DNA of 64,000 bases from Aquimarina macrocephali JAMB N27 (GTDB lineage Bacteria; Bacteroidota; Bacteroidia; Flavobacteriales; Flavobacteriaceae), in NCBI RefSeq assembly GCF_000520995.1, contig NZ_JACA01000045.1, positions 35,839-99,838 of the forward strand, written 5' to 3'. The position numbers and the translations under genes were made by a program. Below the pieces are notes generated by a model, which was given only the letters and a program-made list of their open reading frames with translations, had not been told where the DNA came from and ran no database searches. Shown here in pieces: positions 42,396 to 50,437 of the stretch; within the stretch, counting starts at the first letter, position 1, and each line of letters begins with the position of its first letter.

Positions 42396-42692
42396 ATGAA
42401 AAGAGTAATTGTTGACTACAAAAAGCTTAATAAAAATATTTTAAACCTACTTGTAGAAAAGTTTCCCGATGGCTATGCCGATAAAGATATTGTTCATTTT
42501 AGAAATCAGCATAATGAAGCAATAGAAGCTGTAGAGGTAAGAACAGAAGAGACTATCTATTTGGTTAAAATTAGCAAACGTCTTGCAGATACTATGCAAA
42601 GTTTTGAAGAGGAAGAAGAAACTGTAAGCACTACAAGTGATATTCCTGAAGAAGTGCGTGAAGATCAAGTAGCAGATATTGATGATAAATAA
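42396..42692 (+). CDS. Conserved hypothetical protein (98 aa)
   Basis: 98 residues from ATG 42396; a TTG three codons earlier is less likely. The N-terminal 70 residues form a compact alpha/beta unit (MKRVIVDYKKLNKNILNLLV, FPDGYADKDIVHF, AVEVRTEETIYLVKIS) and the C-terminus is an acidic, disordered Glu/Asp/Thr tail. The pattern is widespread in flavobacteria; function unknown. It ends 3 bases from the converging AraC gene. Confidence 0.78.
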   Translation: MKRVIVDYKKLNKNILNLLVEKFPDGYADKDIVHFRNQHNEAIEAVEVRTEETIYLVKISKRLADTMQSFEEEEETVSTTSDIPEEVREDQVADIDDK

Positions 42693-42695
42693 TCA

Positions 42696-43607
42696 TCATC
42701 TTTTTTCGAAATATGCATTTTCTTTGCTTTTGATATTTTTTTTATATGAATTTGGGGATTCTCCAGTTTTGTTTTTAAAAAGCCTGCTAAAATATGAAGG
42801 GCTTTCAAATCCCAATATAAAAGAAATTTCTTTCGAACTGATTTGGCTATAGAGTAATAATCGTTTTGCTTCAATAATGATACGATCAATAATAATTTTT
42901 TTGCTTGAAGATCCATTGACAAACATTGTGATCTCGGTTAATTTTCTGTTTGATAAACCGAGTTCATGAGCATAAAAATCACATTCGTGATAACTAGAAA
43001 AATTAAGTTCTAGCAATTCTAAAAACTTATAATACATCTTTTTTTCATAAGATTGATTTAAATTTTGCTCATCACTATTGATTTCATTACATTTTCGTTG
43101 CAATTTTACCAATAAAGTAAGTAATAGAAAAACGATTGTATTTCTTCTCCCATATGAATATAAAGGAGATAGGTATTCATAATGAAGCTGGTTTAAAATT
43201 GCTTCAAATTGTGATACATCTTCCTTACCTAAAATAATTGTATTTACCTTAGATATGTTATGAATTATGGATAAAAAAGAGATATTATCGATTGTTTTTT
43301 GAAAAGGAATAAGCTCACTATCAAAACGAATTAGAAAACCCTGCATGTTTTTTCCTTTAATGAAATCATGTACCTGCCCTCGCTCTATTAAATAAAAAGT
43401 ATTCGGAGTTTTTAGGTTTATAATTTCATCGTCTATATTCTGAAGTGCTTCACCGGATTTAAAATAAATAATCTCATGATATGTATGACGATGGGGGTCC
43501 CTTTTTTTTCTATCTCTATTTTTTTCATGAAGTAAGGGACGCATAAAAAAGGGCAAATCTTTTTTATCCGAAAATTTATCTAATCGAATCAAATCTTTAT
43601 CTTTCAT
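42696..43607 (-). CDS. AraC-family transcriptional regulator of the hpa cluster
   Basis: 303 residues: an N-terminal cupin-like sensor domain (about 25-130, RDPHRHTYHEIIYFKSGEA) and a C-terminal double HTH (about 200-296, with ISFILGFESPSYFSRLFKN). This layout matches HpaA and related activators of aromatic acid catabolism. It diverges from hpaH, and a dyad lies between the two. Control of the hpa operon in response to a hydroxyphenylacetate-type compound is inferred from position. Confidence 0.88.
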   Translation of the reverse strand: MKDKDLIRLDKFSDKKDLPFFMRPLLHEKNRDRKKRDPHRHTYHEIIYFKSGEALQNIDDEIINLKTPNTFYLIERGQVHDFIKGKNMQGFLIRFDSELIPFQKTIDNISFLSIIHNISKVNTIILGKEDVSQFEAILNQLHYEYLSPLYSYGRRNTIVFLLLTLLVKLQRKCNEINSDEQNLNQSYEKKMYYKFLELLELNFSSYHECDFYAHELGLSNRKLTEITMFVNGSSSKKIIIDRIIIEAKRLLLYSQISSKEISFILGFESPSYFSRLFKNKTGESPNSYKKNIKSKENAYFEKR

Positions 43608-43653
43608 ACATCAAAAATAATCCATTATACATATAAATAGTAGCAGAATAACA

Positions 43654-43679
43654 AAAAGTGAAATAATTATAGCACTTTT
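43654..43679. promoter_or_regulatory. Inverted repeat between the AraC regulator and hpaH
   Basis: AAAAGTG and CACTTTT are perfect 7-bp arms with a 12-base spacer. A near -7 box CAACTTTG follows at 43686-43693 on the hpaH side. It is the best operator candidate for the cluster. Confidence 0.4.
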
Positions 43680-43731
43680 ATGAATCAACTTTGTTTTTAA
43701 ATAAACGAGATTGCAACTAATAAATTATACT

Positions 43732-44535
43732 ATGTTAACTTCATCACAAATAAAAGAAGAAGCAAATCGATTACATGATTCAGAAAAAAATAAAAAACAG
43801 GTTGTAGCCACAACAAATTATTTTCCAGAGATGGATATTAATGATGCCTATCAAATTCAGAAAGAGTGGGTTAATATCAAAAAGCAAGAAGGTAGAAAAG
43901 TAGTTGGATATAAAATTGGTCTTACTTCTAAGGTTATGCAGGTCGCTATGAATATTAATGAACCTGATTATGGAACACTACTAGACGATATGGTTTATGA
44001 AAATGGTTGTGAGATAAAAACTTCCGATTTTTTGGATCCAAGGATAGAGGTAGAATTAGCTTTTGTGTTGAAAAAACCACTTTTCGGAGATACTCTTACA
44101 ATAGAAGATGTATTGGATGCAACAGATTATGTAGTGCCTGTACTAGAACTTATTGCAGCGCGTACTTTCCGGGTTGATCCCAATACAAATTATAGTAGAA
44201 CTGTTAAAGACACGATTTCTGATAATGCAGCTAATGCAGGGATCATTTTGGGTAATACCAGAATTAATCCTCGAGATATAGATTTAAGATGGGTAGGTGC
44301 ATTATTATACAAAAATGGAACTATCGAAGAGTCTGGTGTTGCAGCAGCTGTGCTTGATCACCCTGCCAAAGGTGTTATATGGTTAGCAAAAAAATATGCA
44401 AAACACAATATAACGTTAAACGCAGGACAAATCATTTTGGCAGGTTCTTTTACACGCCCGGTTATTGTAAAGGCCGGAGATACTATTACTGTTGATTATA
44501 ATTCACTGGGGAAAATAACTTGTAATTTTATGTAA
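43732..44535 (+). CDS. hpaH: 2-oxohept-3-ene-1,7-dioate hydratase
   Basis: 267 residues from ATG 43732, the same length as E. coli HpaH; an upstream TTG frame is rejected. The hydratase/decarboxylase (FAH-like) fold shows GRKVVGYKIGLTSKVMQ, metal-binding DPRIEVELAFVLKKP and VGALLYKNGTIEESGVAAAV, all HpaH blocks. It adds water to 2-oxohept-3-ene-1,7-dioate, giving 4-hydroxy-2-oxoheptane-1,7-dioate. It is the first gene of the hpa operon, followed after 4 bases by hpaI. Confidence 0.94.
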   Translation: MLTSSQIKEEANRLHDSEKNKKQVVATTNYFPEMDINDAYQIQKEWVNIKKQEGRKVVGYKIGLTSKVMQVAMNINEPDYGTLLDDMVYENGCEIKTSDFLDPRIEVELAFVLKKPLFGDTLTIEDVLDATDYVVPVLELIAARTFRVDPNTNYSRTVKDTISDNAANAGIILGNTRINPRDIDLRWVGALLYKNGTIEESGVAAAVLDHPAKGVIWLAKKYAKHNITLNAGQIILAGSFTRPVIVKAGDTITVDYNSLGKITCNFM

Positions 44536-44539
44536 TAAC

Positions 44540-45340
44540 ATGAATATTTCTAAAAACTCATTCAAAGAAGCAGTACATAATCGTGAAACCATTTATGGTA
44601 TATGGAATGGTATTGTAGATACCATTACAGCAGAGATTTTGGCAGGTTCTGGATTTGATTGGATTGTAATTGATGGAGAACATGCTCCATTTGATTTACG
44701 AACTATTCAGACGCAATTGCAAGTAATGGCAGCATATGATGTGCAGGTTATTGTTCGCCCACCTGTTGGGGATTCTGTACTTATAAAACAGCTTATGGAT
44801 ATCGGTGTGCAAAGCTTGTTAGTTCCGATGGTCGAAAGTGCATCACAGGCAGAAGAACTTGTAAAGGCAATGCGTTATCCCCCAGAAGGCTTTAGAGGCA
44901 TAGGTACAGCATTGGCAAGAGCATCAAAATGGAATAGAACTAATGATTACTTCCTGGATGCTAATAATGAAATGTGTTTGATCTGTCAGGTGGAATCTGT
45001 TGAAGGAATTAATCATTTAGAAGAAATCTTAGCAGTAAATGGGGTAGATGGTGTATTTATAGGACCAGCAGATTTAGCAGGATCAATGGGGTATTTAGGG
45101 CAACCCAATCATCCAAAAGTAAAAGAAGTAATAGTAAAAGCCATCCATCGTATTAAGGCGAAAGGAAAAACAGCAGGCTTCCTGTCTACATCAAAAGAAA
45201 TTGTTAACTATTACAGTGAGCAAGGTGCTAATATGATTGGAGTCGGGATTGATACTCTTCTACTTTCAAAAACAGCAAAAGAATTAGCAGAACACTATAA
45301 ACCAGAACAAAAAGATAATACGTCAAATACACGTTACTGA
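44540..45340 (+). CDS. hpaI: 4-hydroxy-2-oxoheptane-1,7-dioate aldolase
   Basis: 266 residues, class II HpcH/HpaI aldolase. FDWIVIDGEHAPFDLR carries the conserved Glu/His; VRPPVGDSVLIKQLMDIG, GFRGIGTALARAS, CQVESVEG and VFIGPADLAGSMGYLG complete the metal and substrate site. It splits 4-hydroxy-2-oxoheptanedioate into pyruvate and succinate semialdehyde, the last step of homoprotocatechuate breakdown. Confidence 0.94.
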   Translation: MNISKNSFKEAVHNRETIYGIWNGIVDTITAEILAGSGFDWIVIDGEHAPFDLRTIQTQLQVMAAYDVQVIVRPPVGDSVLIKQLMDIGVQSLLVPMVESASQAEELVKAMRYPPEGFRGIGTALARASKWNRTNDYFLDANNEMCLICQVESVEGINHLEEILAVNGVDGVFIGPADLAGSMGYLGQPNHPKVKEVIVKAIHRIKAKGKTAGFLSTSKEIVNYYSEQGANMIGVGIDTLLLSKTAKELAEHYKPEQKDNTSNTRY

Positions 45341-45400
45341 TTTGTGAAAAGCAAAAAGATTATAGTAGTGAGAATTTGATTCGGCAATAAATATAAATGT

Positions 45401-46144
45401 ATGAAACACGTAAGGTTTGCGTATAATGGAGGAATCCATCAAGGGATTTATGAAAATGATGTTATTCTAAAAGGTACACAAGAATTTAATCCTGATGATG
45501 TTATGTTTCTTCCACCCCTTGACCCGCAAGGAGTCGGTAAAGCAATTGGTGTAGCATTAGCGTATGCAGATCATGCTAAGGAATTAAAGTTAGAGATTCC
45601 AGAATATCCCATATTGTTTCACAAAATGCCCCACACGATGATTGGGCATAAATCCAATATTATTGTTCCGTCGGGAATAGATTATATGCACTACGAATGT
45701 GAACTTGTAGCTGTAATAGGTCGTTCGTGCAGAAAAGTTAAAGCAGCTGATGCATTAGATTATGTAGGATATTATATGGTAGGCAATGAAATTACAGTTC
45801 GTGATTTTGTGGTTAATTATTACAGACCACCACTTAAGGCAAAAGGATTTGATACCTGGGGTCCTTGTGGTCCGTGGATGGTAGATGCCAAAGATATAGA
45901 CCCTAACAATGTTTCCCTTAAAACCTGGGTGAATGGAGAACTAAGACAAGAAGGTAATACCAAAAATATTAGACATAACATTGCAGAATTGATAGAGTAT
46001 ATGTCAGATTTTATGACACTTAATCCCGGCGATATGATTTGGTCAGGAACTCCAGAAGGAGTATCACACATTTATCCGGGAGATACAGTAGTATGTGAAG
46101 TATCGGGTATTGGAAAATTAGAAAATTACTTAATAGCAGAATAA
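45401..46144 (+). CDS. hpaG: Fumarylacetoacetate hydrolase-family HpaG (OPET decarboxylase/HHDD isomerase)
   Basis: 247 residues, one FAH domain. The metal ligands sit in HYECELVAVIGR (His/Glu/Glu), and GFDTWGPCGPWMV and NPGDMIWSGTPEGVS are standard. E. coli HpaG is a fusion of two such domains; here one domain must do the decarboxylation and possibly the isomerisation, or one step is spontaneous. It decarboxylates 5-oxopent-3-ene-1,2,5-tricarboxylate. It is preceded by a 60-base gap and its stop overlaps hpaE (ATAATG). Confidence 0.92.
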   Translation: MKHVRFAYNGGIHQGIYENDVILKGTQEFNPDDVMFLPPLDPQGVGKAIGVALAYADHAKELKLEIPEYPILFHKMPHTMIGHKSNIIVPSGIDYMHYECELVAVIGRSCRKVKAADALDYVGYYMVGNEITVRDFVVNYYRPPLKAKGFDTWGPCGPWMVDAKDIDPNNVSLKTWVNGELRQEGNTKNIRHNIAELIEYMSDFMTLNPGDMIWSGTPEGVSHIYPGDTVVCEVSGIGKLENYLIAE

Positions 46145-47658
46145 TGTTAGACGAGAATTTAGAATTATTACATCGGTTTTTACCTCAATTGAAAGAAAGA
46201 GGTATCAAGAATCTTATCAATGGAAAAACTGTTGAAGCGATTTCAGGAAAAACATTTGAGAATACAACACCTGTAGATGGAAGTTTTATAACTAATGTAG
46301 CAGAAAGTGATAAAGAAGATATTGATAATGCAGCTCGGGCTGCAATGAATGCTTTTACAGGGTGGAAAGCGATGTCTCATAAAAATAGGCGAGATATTTT
46401 ATATGCCATAGCAGAAAAAATAGAAGAACATGCAGATGAAATTGCAGTACTAGAAAGCTATGATACAGGGCAACCTATCCGTTTTATGAAAAAAGCCGCG
46501 ATTAGAGGTGCTGCAAACTTTAAGTATTTTGCAGATAAAGCCATTGATGCACAAAATGGGTTATCTACACCAGATACCTATCACGCAAATTATACCATGC
46601 GTCAACCCATCGGGCCAGTAGGTATCATTACCCCCTGGAATACTCCATTTATGCTAAGTACATGGAAGATAGCACCAGCTCTGGCAGCAGGTTGTACTGT
46701 CGTTCATAAACCTGCCGAATTTAGTCCCATAACAGCAGCAAGGCTCGCAGAACTAGCACATGAAGCAGGATTGCCAAAAGGAGTATGGAATGTGATACAT
46801 GGTTTTGGAGAAACAGCAGGAAAATCATTGACAGAACATGAACACATAAAGGCAATTGCATTTATTGGAGAAACGACAACAGGTAGTCACATTATGAAAC
46901 AAGGAGCACCAACGTTAAAAAGAGTGCATTTAGAATTAGGAGGACAAAACCCTATTATTGTTTTTAATGATGCTGATGTAGAGAGAGCTCTAGATGCTGC
47001 AATTTTTATGAAATACAGCCTTAATGGAGAGCGGTGTACATCAAGTAGTCGATTATTATTACAAAAAGATATCTATTCGGATTTTGTTGAAAAATTAAAA
47101 AAGAGAGTCGGTAATATAAAAGTGGGGCATCCATTAGATCCGGTAACAGAAATTGGCCCTATGATTCATCCTTCGCATCAGGAGAAAGTATTGAGCTATG
47201 GTGAAATAGGAAAAGGTGAAGGAGCGATTCTGGCAGTAGGTGGTGGTAAACCGGATGGATTAGAAAAAGGATGTTACGTAAACCCAACATTATTTATAGA
47301 TGCATCAAAAGATATGCGTATTGCTCAGGAAGAAGTTTTTGGACCATTTCTAACCGTAATTCCATTTGAAACTGAAGATGAAGCCATCGAAATAGCTAAT
47401 GCCGTAAAATATGGATTAACAGCTTATATCTGGACGAAAGATGTAGGTCGTGCACATCGCATAGCACATGAAGTAGAAGCAGGAATGGTATGGATAAATT
47501 CGCAAAATGTAAGACACTTACCCACACCTTTTGGAGGAGTTAAATATAGTGGTATAGGCAGAGATGGAGGAGAGTATAGTTTTGACTTTTATATGGAAAC
47601 CAAAAATATTTCTGTAGCACTAGGAGATCATGAAATCCCAAAATTGGGGATTGAATAA
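46144..47658 (+). CDS. hpaE: 5-carboxymethyl-2-hydroxymuconate semialdehyde dehydrogenase
   Basis: 504 residues, aldehyde dehydrogenase superfamily, with catalytic Cys298 (NGERCTSSSR), general base Glu264 (HLELGGQNP) and the NAD fold PIGPVGIITPWNTPF. The GERCTSSSR block and ESYDTGQPIRFM are typical of HpaE. It oxidises the ring-cleavage product CHMS to the dicarboxylate CHM with NAD. It is coupled to hpaG and followed by hpaD after 10 bases. Confidence 0.94.
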   Translation: MLDENLELLHRFLPQLKERGIKNLINGKTVEAISGKTFENTTPVDGSFITNVAESDKEDIDNAARAAMNAFTGWKAMSHKNRRDILYAIAEKIEEHADEIAVLESYDTGQPIRFMKKAAIRGAANFKYFADKAIDAQNGLSTPDTYHANYTMRQPIGPVGIITPWNTPFMLSTWKIAPALAAGCTVVHKPAEFSPITAARLAELAHEAGLPKGVWNVIHGFGETAGKSLTEHEHIKAIAFIGETTTGSHIMKQGAPTLKRVHLELGGQNPIIVFNDADVERALDAAIFMKYSLNGERCTSSSRLLLQKDIYSDFVEKLKKRVGNIKVGHPLDPVTEIGPMIHPSHQEKVLSYGEIGKGEGAILAVGGGKPDGLEKGCYVNPTLFIDASKDMRIAQEEVFGPFLTVIPFETEDEAIEIANAVKYGLTAYIWTKDVGRAHRIAHEVEAGMVWINSQNVRHLPTPFGGVKYSGIGRDGGEYSFDFYMETKNISVALGDHEIPKLGIE

Positions 47659-47668
47659 AATTAACATT

Positions 47669-48523
47669 ATGGGAAGAATAGTATTAGCAGCCAAAATAAC
47701 ACATGTTCCAACAATGTTGCTATCCGAGAGACCAGGGAAATTATATGGCTGTAGACAACAAGCTATTGATGGTCATAAAGAAATAGCTCGTCGAGGTCGT
47801 GCTAATAAAGCAGATACTATAATTGTTTTAGATACACATTGGCTCGTAAATGCAGGATACCATATCAATGCCGGTAGTTATTTTAAAGGCACATATACAA
47901 GTCATGAATTCCCTCAATTTATTCAAAATATGGATTATGAATATTGCGGAAATTCTGATTTAGGAAATGCTATAGCTAGAAAAGCCATGGAAAAAGGAGT
48001 GCATACAGAATCTCATAATATTGAATCTCTTACACTTGAGTATGGCACTCTGGTTCCTATGCACTATATGAATCCTGAAAGAGATTTGAAAGTAGTATCT
48101 ATTGCAGCTATGTGTACGGTTCATAGTCATGAATCTTCTCGCAAGTTAGGAGAAGCTATTGCCGAAGCAGTTAAAGAAAGTGATAATAATGTAATGTTAT
48201 TGGCATCAGGTTCTCTTTCTCATAAAATGTGGGCAAATGAAGATTATGAAGCAAATAATGGGACTTTTACAATATCAAGCGAGTTTAACCGACAGATGGA
48301 TCTTCATGTACTTGACTTGTGGAAAAAAGGAGAACATAAAACATTCTTGAAGCTTTTACCAGAATATGCCGAGAGATGCTCTGGTGAAGGAAATATGCAT
48401 GATACAGCGATGCTATATGGAGCAATCGGTTGGGATAAATATCAAAATAGATGTGAACAAATAGGAGAATATTTTCCGAGTTCGGGTACAGGACAGGTAA
48501 ATGTGGTTTTTCCTGTTTCATGA
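47669..48523 (+). CDS. hpaD: 3,4-dihydroxyphenylacetate 2,3-dioxygenase (homoprotocatechuate dioxygenase)
   Basis: 284 residues from ATG 47669; a longer frame overlapping hpaE is not used. This is a class III extradiol dioxygenase. The start GRIVLAAKITHVPTMLLSE, the block GCRQQAIDGHKEI, VLDTHWLVNAGYHIN, SLTLEYGTLVPMHYM and the end FPSSGTGQVNVVFP match enteric HpaD closely. It opens the ring of homoprotocatechuate at the 2,3 bond with Fe(II) and O2. It is the defining enzyme of the cluster. Confidence 0.96.
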   Translation: MGRIVLAAKITHVPTMLLSERPGKLYGCRQQAIDGHKEIARRGRANKADTIIVLDTHWLVNAGYHINAGSYFKGTYTSHEFPQFIQNMDYEYCGNSDLGNAIARKAMEKGVHTESHNIESLTLEYGTLVPMHYMNPERDLKVVSIAAMCTVHSHESSRKLGEAIAEAVKESDNNVMLLASGSLSHKMWANEDYEANNGTFTISSEFNRQMDLHVLDLWKKGEHKTFLKLLPEYAERCSGEGNMHDTAMLYGAIGWDKYQNRCEQIGEYFPSSGTGQVNVVFPVS

Positions 48524-48565
48524 AGTGTATTAATAGTAATACAAATAACCTAATATACTAAGGTA

Positions 48566-48928
48566 ATGCCGCACATAACATTAGAATGTTCAGATAATAT
48601 AGAAGCAGATTTTAAAGCTATTTTTCAAACTTTAACTAATGAATTTGTAGCTACTGGACATATTCCTCAATTGGGAGTAAAATGTAGAGTTGTACAATCT
48701 AGTGATTATTTCATAATTGATGGAAATCCTGATTATAAAATGATAAATCTATTGATTCGTTTACGCGAAGGTCGTTCTCTCGAAGTTCGAAAAGAATTGT
48801 CTGAGATAGGTATGAAAGTGTTACAAAAATATTTTGAGAGTGAAATCAATGCGAAAGAGATTATCCTTTCTACAGAGATAAAAGAATTGATAAAGGGACT
48901 AGACTTAACCAAAAATGCTGTTAGATAA
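48566..48928 (+). CDS. hpaF: 5-carboxymethyl-2-hydroxymuconate isomerase
   Basis: 120 residues, tautomerase superfamily, with the catalytic N-terminal Pro (MPHITLECSDNI) exposed after Met removal and C-terminal RLREGRSLEVRKELSEIG. It isomerises CHM to 5-oxopent-3-ene-1,2,5-tricarboxylate. Its stop abuts the ATG of the next gene. Confidence 0.93.
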   Translation: MPHITLECSDNIEADFKAIFQTLTNEFVATGHIPQLGVKCRVVQSSDYFIIDGNPDYKMINLLIRLREGRSLEVRKELSEIGMKVLQKYFESEINAKEIILSTEIKELIKGLDLTKNAVR

Positions 48929-50434
48929 ATGAAATCAATAGAAGAACTTTCGTTACATCCAAAGACTACATCTTTTTTTAGTGATCTGTCTAAGAAAAAT
49001 TTTATAAATAATGATTGGGTTTTAGCAAATGGTGATGAGGTTGGCCAGGTGATTAATCCTGCTAATGAAGAGGTGATAGCTACCATTCCTATTTCTTCAC
49101 CAGAAGATGTAAACAAAGCAGTGAGTGCAGCTAAAAAAGCCTTTTATACCCATGAATGGCGAAAAATGCTCCCTGCAGACCGAGAGCGATTACTCTATAA
49201 ATTAAGTGATTTAATTGAAGAAAATGCAGATCATATCGCAGAAGTAATCACTTTAGAAAATGGAAAACCCTTTGCCGAAGCCAGAAAATCTGAAGTATTA
49301 GGGGCAGCCAAAACGTTTAGATACTATGCTGGATGGTGTAGTAAAATTGAAGGAGAAACCTTTAATATTTCTATTCCGCAACCTCATAATAAACAAAATT
49401 TTGCTTTTACACGTAGAGAACCTATAGGAGTAGTAGCAGCAGTTATACCCTGGAATACCCCGTTCTCTATTGCAGCCTGGAAACTGGCACCTGCTCTGGC
49501 AGCAGGTTGTACAGTAGTATTAAAACCATCGGGAGAAACACCTCTAAATTCTTTGGTGTTAGCAGAACTTATAACAGAAGCCGGTTTTCCGGCAGGTGTA
49601 GTTAATATTATATTAGGTAATGGTAGCACTACGGGAAATGCTTTAGTATCACATCCAGATATTGATAAAGTAACTTTTACAGGATCTACGACTACCGGAA
49701 AATCTATAGGAAAAGCAGCTATCGATTCTATTACAGGAATATCATTAGAACTGGGAGGTAAATCTCCTGCAATTGTTTTTGAAGATGCAGATTTGGATTG
49801 GGCGTCCCAATGTGTATCGCAAGGTATTTTTAGAAATATGGGACAAATTTGTGTTTCAGGTTCCAGAGTGTATATTCAGGAAAAGGTTTATGATAAAGTC
49901 ATGACTGATATTATGCACAGCGCTCAAAAAATGAAAATTGGACATGGGTTTGAGGATAATGTGACTTTAGGACCTTTGGTGTGTAAATCACATTTAGATA
50001 CAGTTATCGATTATATAAAATTAGGTAACGAAGAGGGAGCTACCTTGATTTCGGGTGGAAAAAAAATAAAAGATAAAGGGTATTTTTTAGAGCCTGCTAT
50101 TTTCTCAGCTACAGATAATAACCTTAGAGTACTACAGGAAGAGATTTTTGGTCCTGTACTAGTTGGTGTACCTTTTAAAACTGTTGACGAGGCTATTAAA
50201 TTAGCTAATCAGACTAATTACGGACTTTCTTCTACTGTTTTCACTAAGGATATTTCTAAATCTATGCGAATGGTAGACGAGTTAGAAGCCGGCTGGGTAT
50301 GGGTAAACTCTAATGCTCGATCAGATCCTCATTTCCCTTTAGGTGGATTTAAACAATCGGGGATAGGAAAAGAATTAGGAAAAGAGGGATTATATGCTTT
50401 TACAAAAACAAAAGCAGTAAATATAGTATACTAA
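48929..50434 (+). CDS. Second aldehyde dehydrogenase of the hpa cluster
   Basis: 501 residues, ALDH superfamily: catalytic Cys308 (MGQICVSGS), general base Glu in SLELGGKSPAIVFED, NAD-binding VVAAVIPWNTPFSIA. The sequence type is near phenylacetaldehyde/betaine-type ALDHs and unlike HpaE. Two roles fit: oxidation of (di)hydroxyphenylacetaldehyde to the acid ahead of HpaD, in line with the decarboxylase-like gene next door, or oxidation of succinate semialdehyde from HpaI. It is contiguous with hpaF and 3 bases from the ThDP enzyme. Confidence 0.9.
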   Translation: MKSIEELSLHPKTTSFFSDLSKKNFINNDWVLANGDEVGQVINPANEEVIATIPISSPEDVNKAVSAAKKAFYTHEWRKMLPADRERLLYKLSDLIEENADHIAEVITLENGKPFAEARKSEVLGAAKTFRYYAGWCSKIEGETFNISIPQPHNKQNFAFTRREPIGVVAAVIPWNTPFSIAAWKLAPALAAGCTVVLKPSGETPLNSLVLAELITEAGFPAGVVNIILGNGSTTGNALVSHPDIDKVTFTGSTTTGKSIGKAAIDSITGISLELGGKSPAIVFEDADLDWASQCVSQGIFRNMGQICVSGSRVYIQEKVYDKVMTDIMHSAQKMKIGHGFEDNVTLGPLVCKSHLDTVIDYIKLGNEEGATLISGGKKIKDKGYFLEPAIFSATDNNLRVLQEEIFGPVLVGVPFKTVDEAIKLANQTNYGLSSTVFTKDISKSMRMVDELEAGWVWVNSNARSDPHFPLGGFKQSGIGKELGKEGLYAFTKTKAVNIVY

Positions 50435-50437
50435 ACT

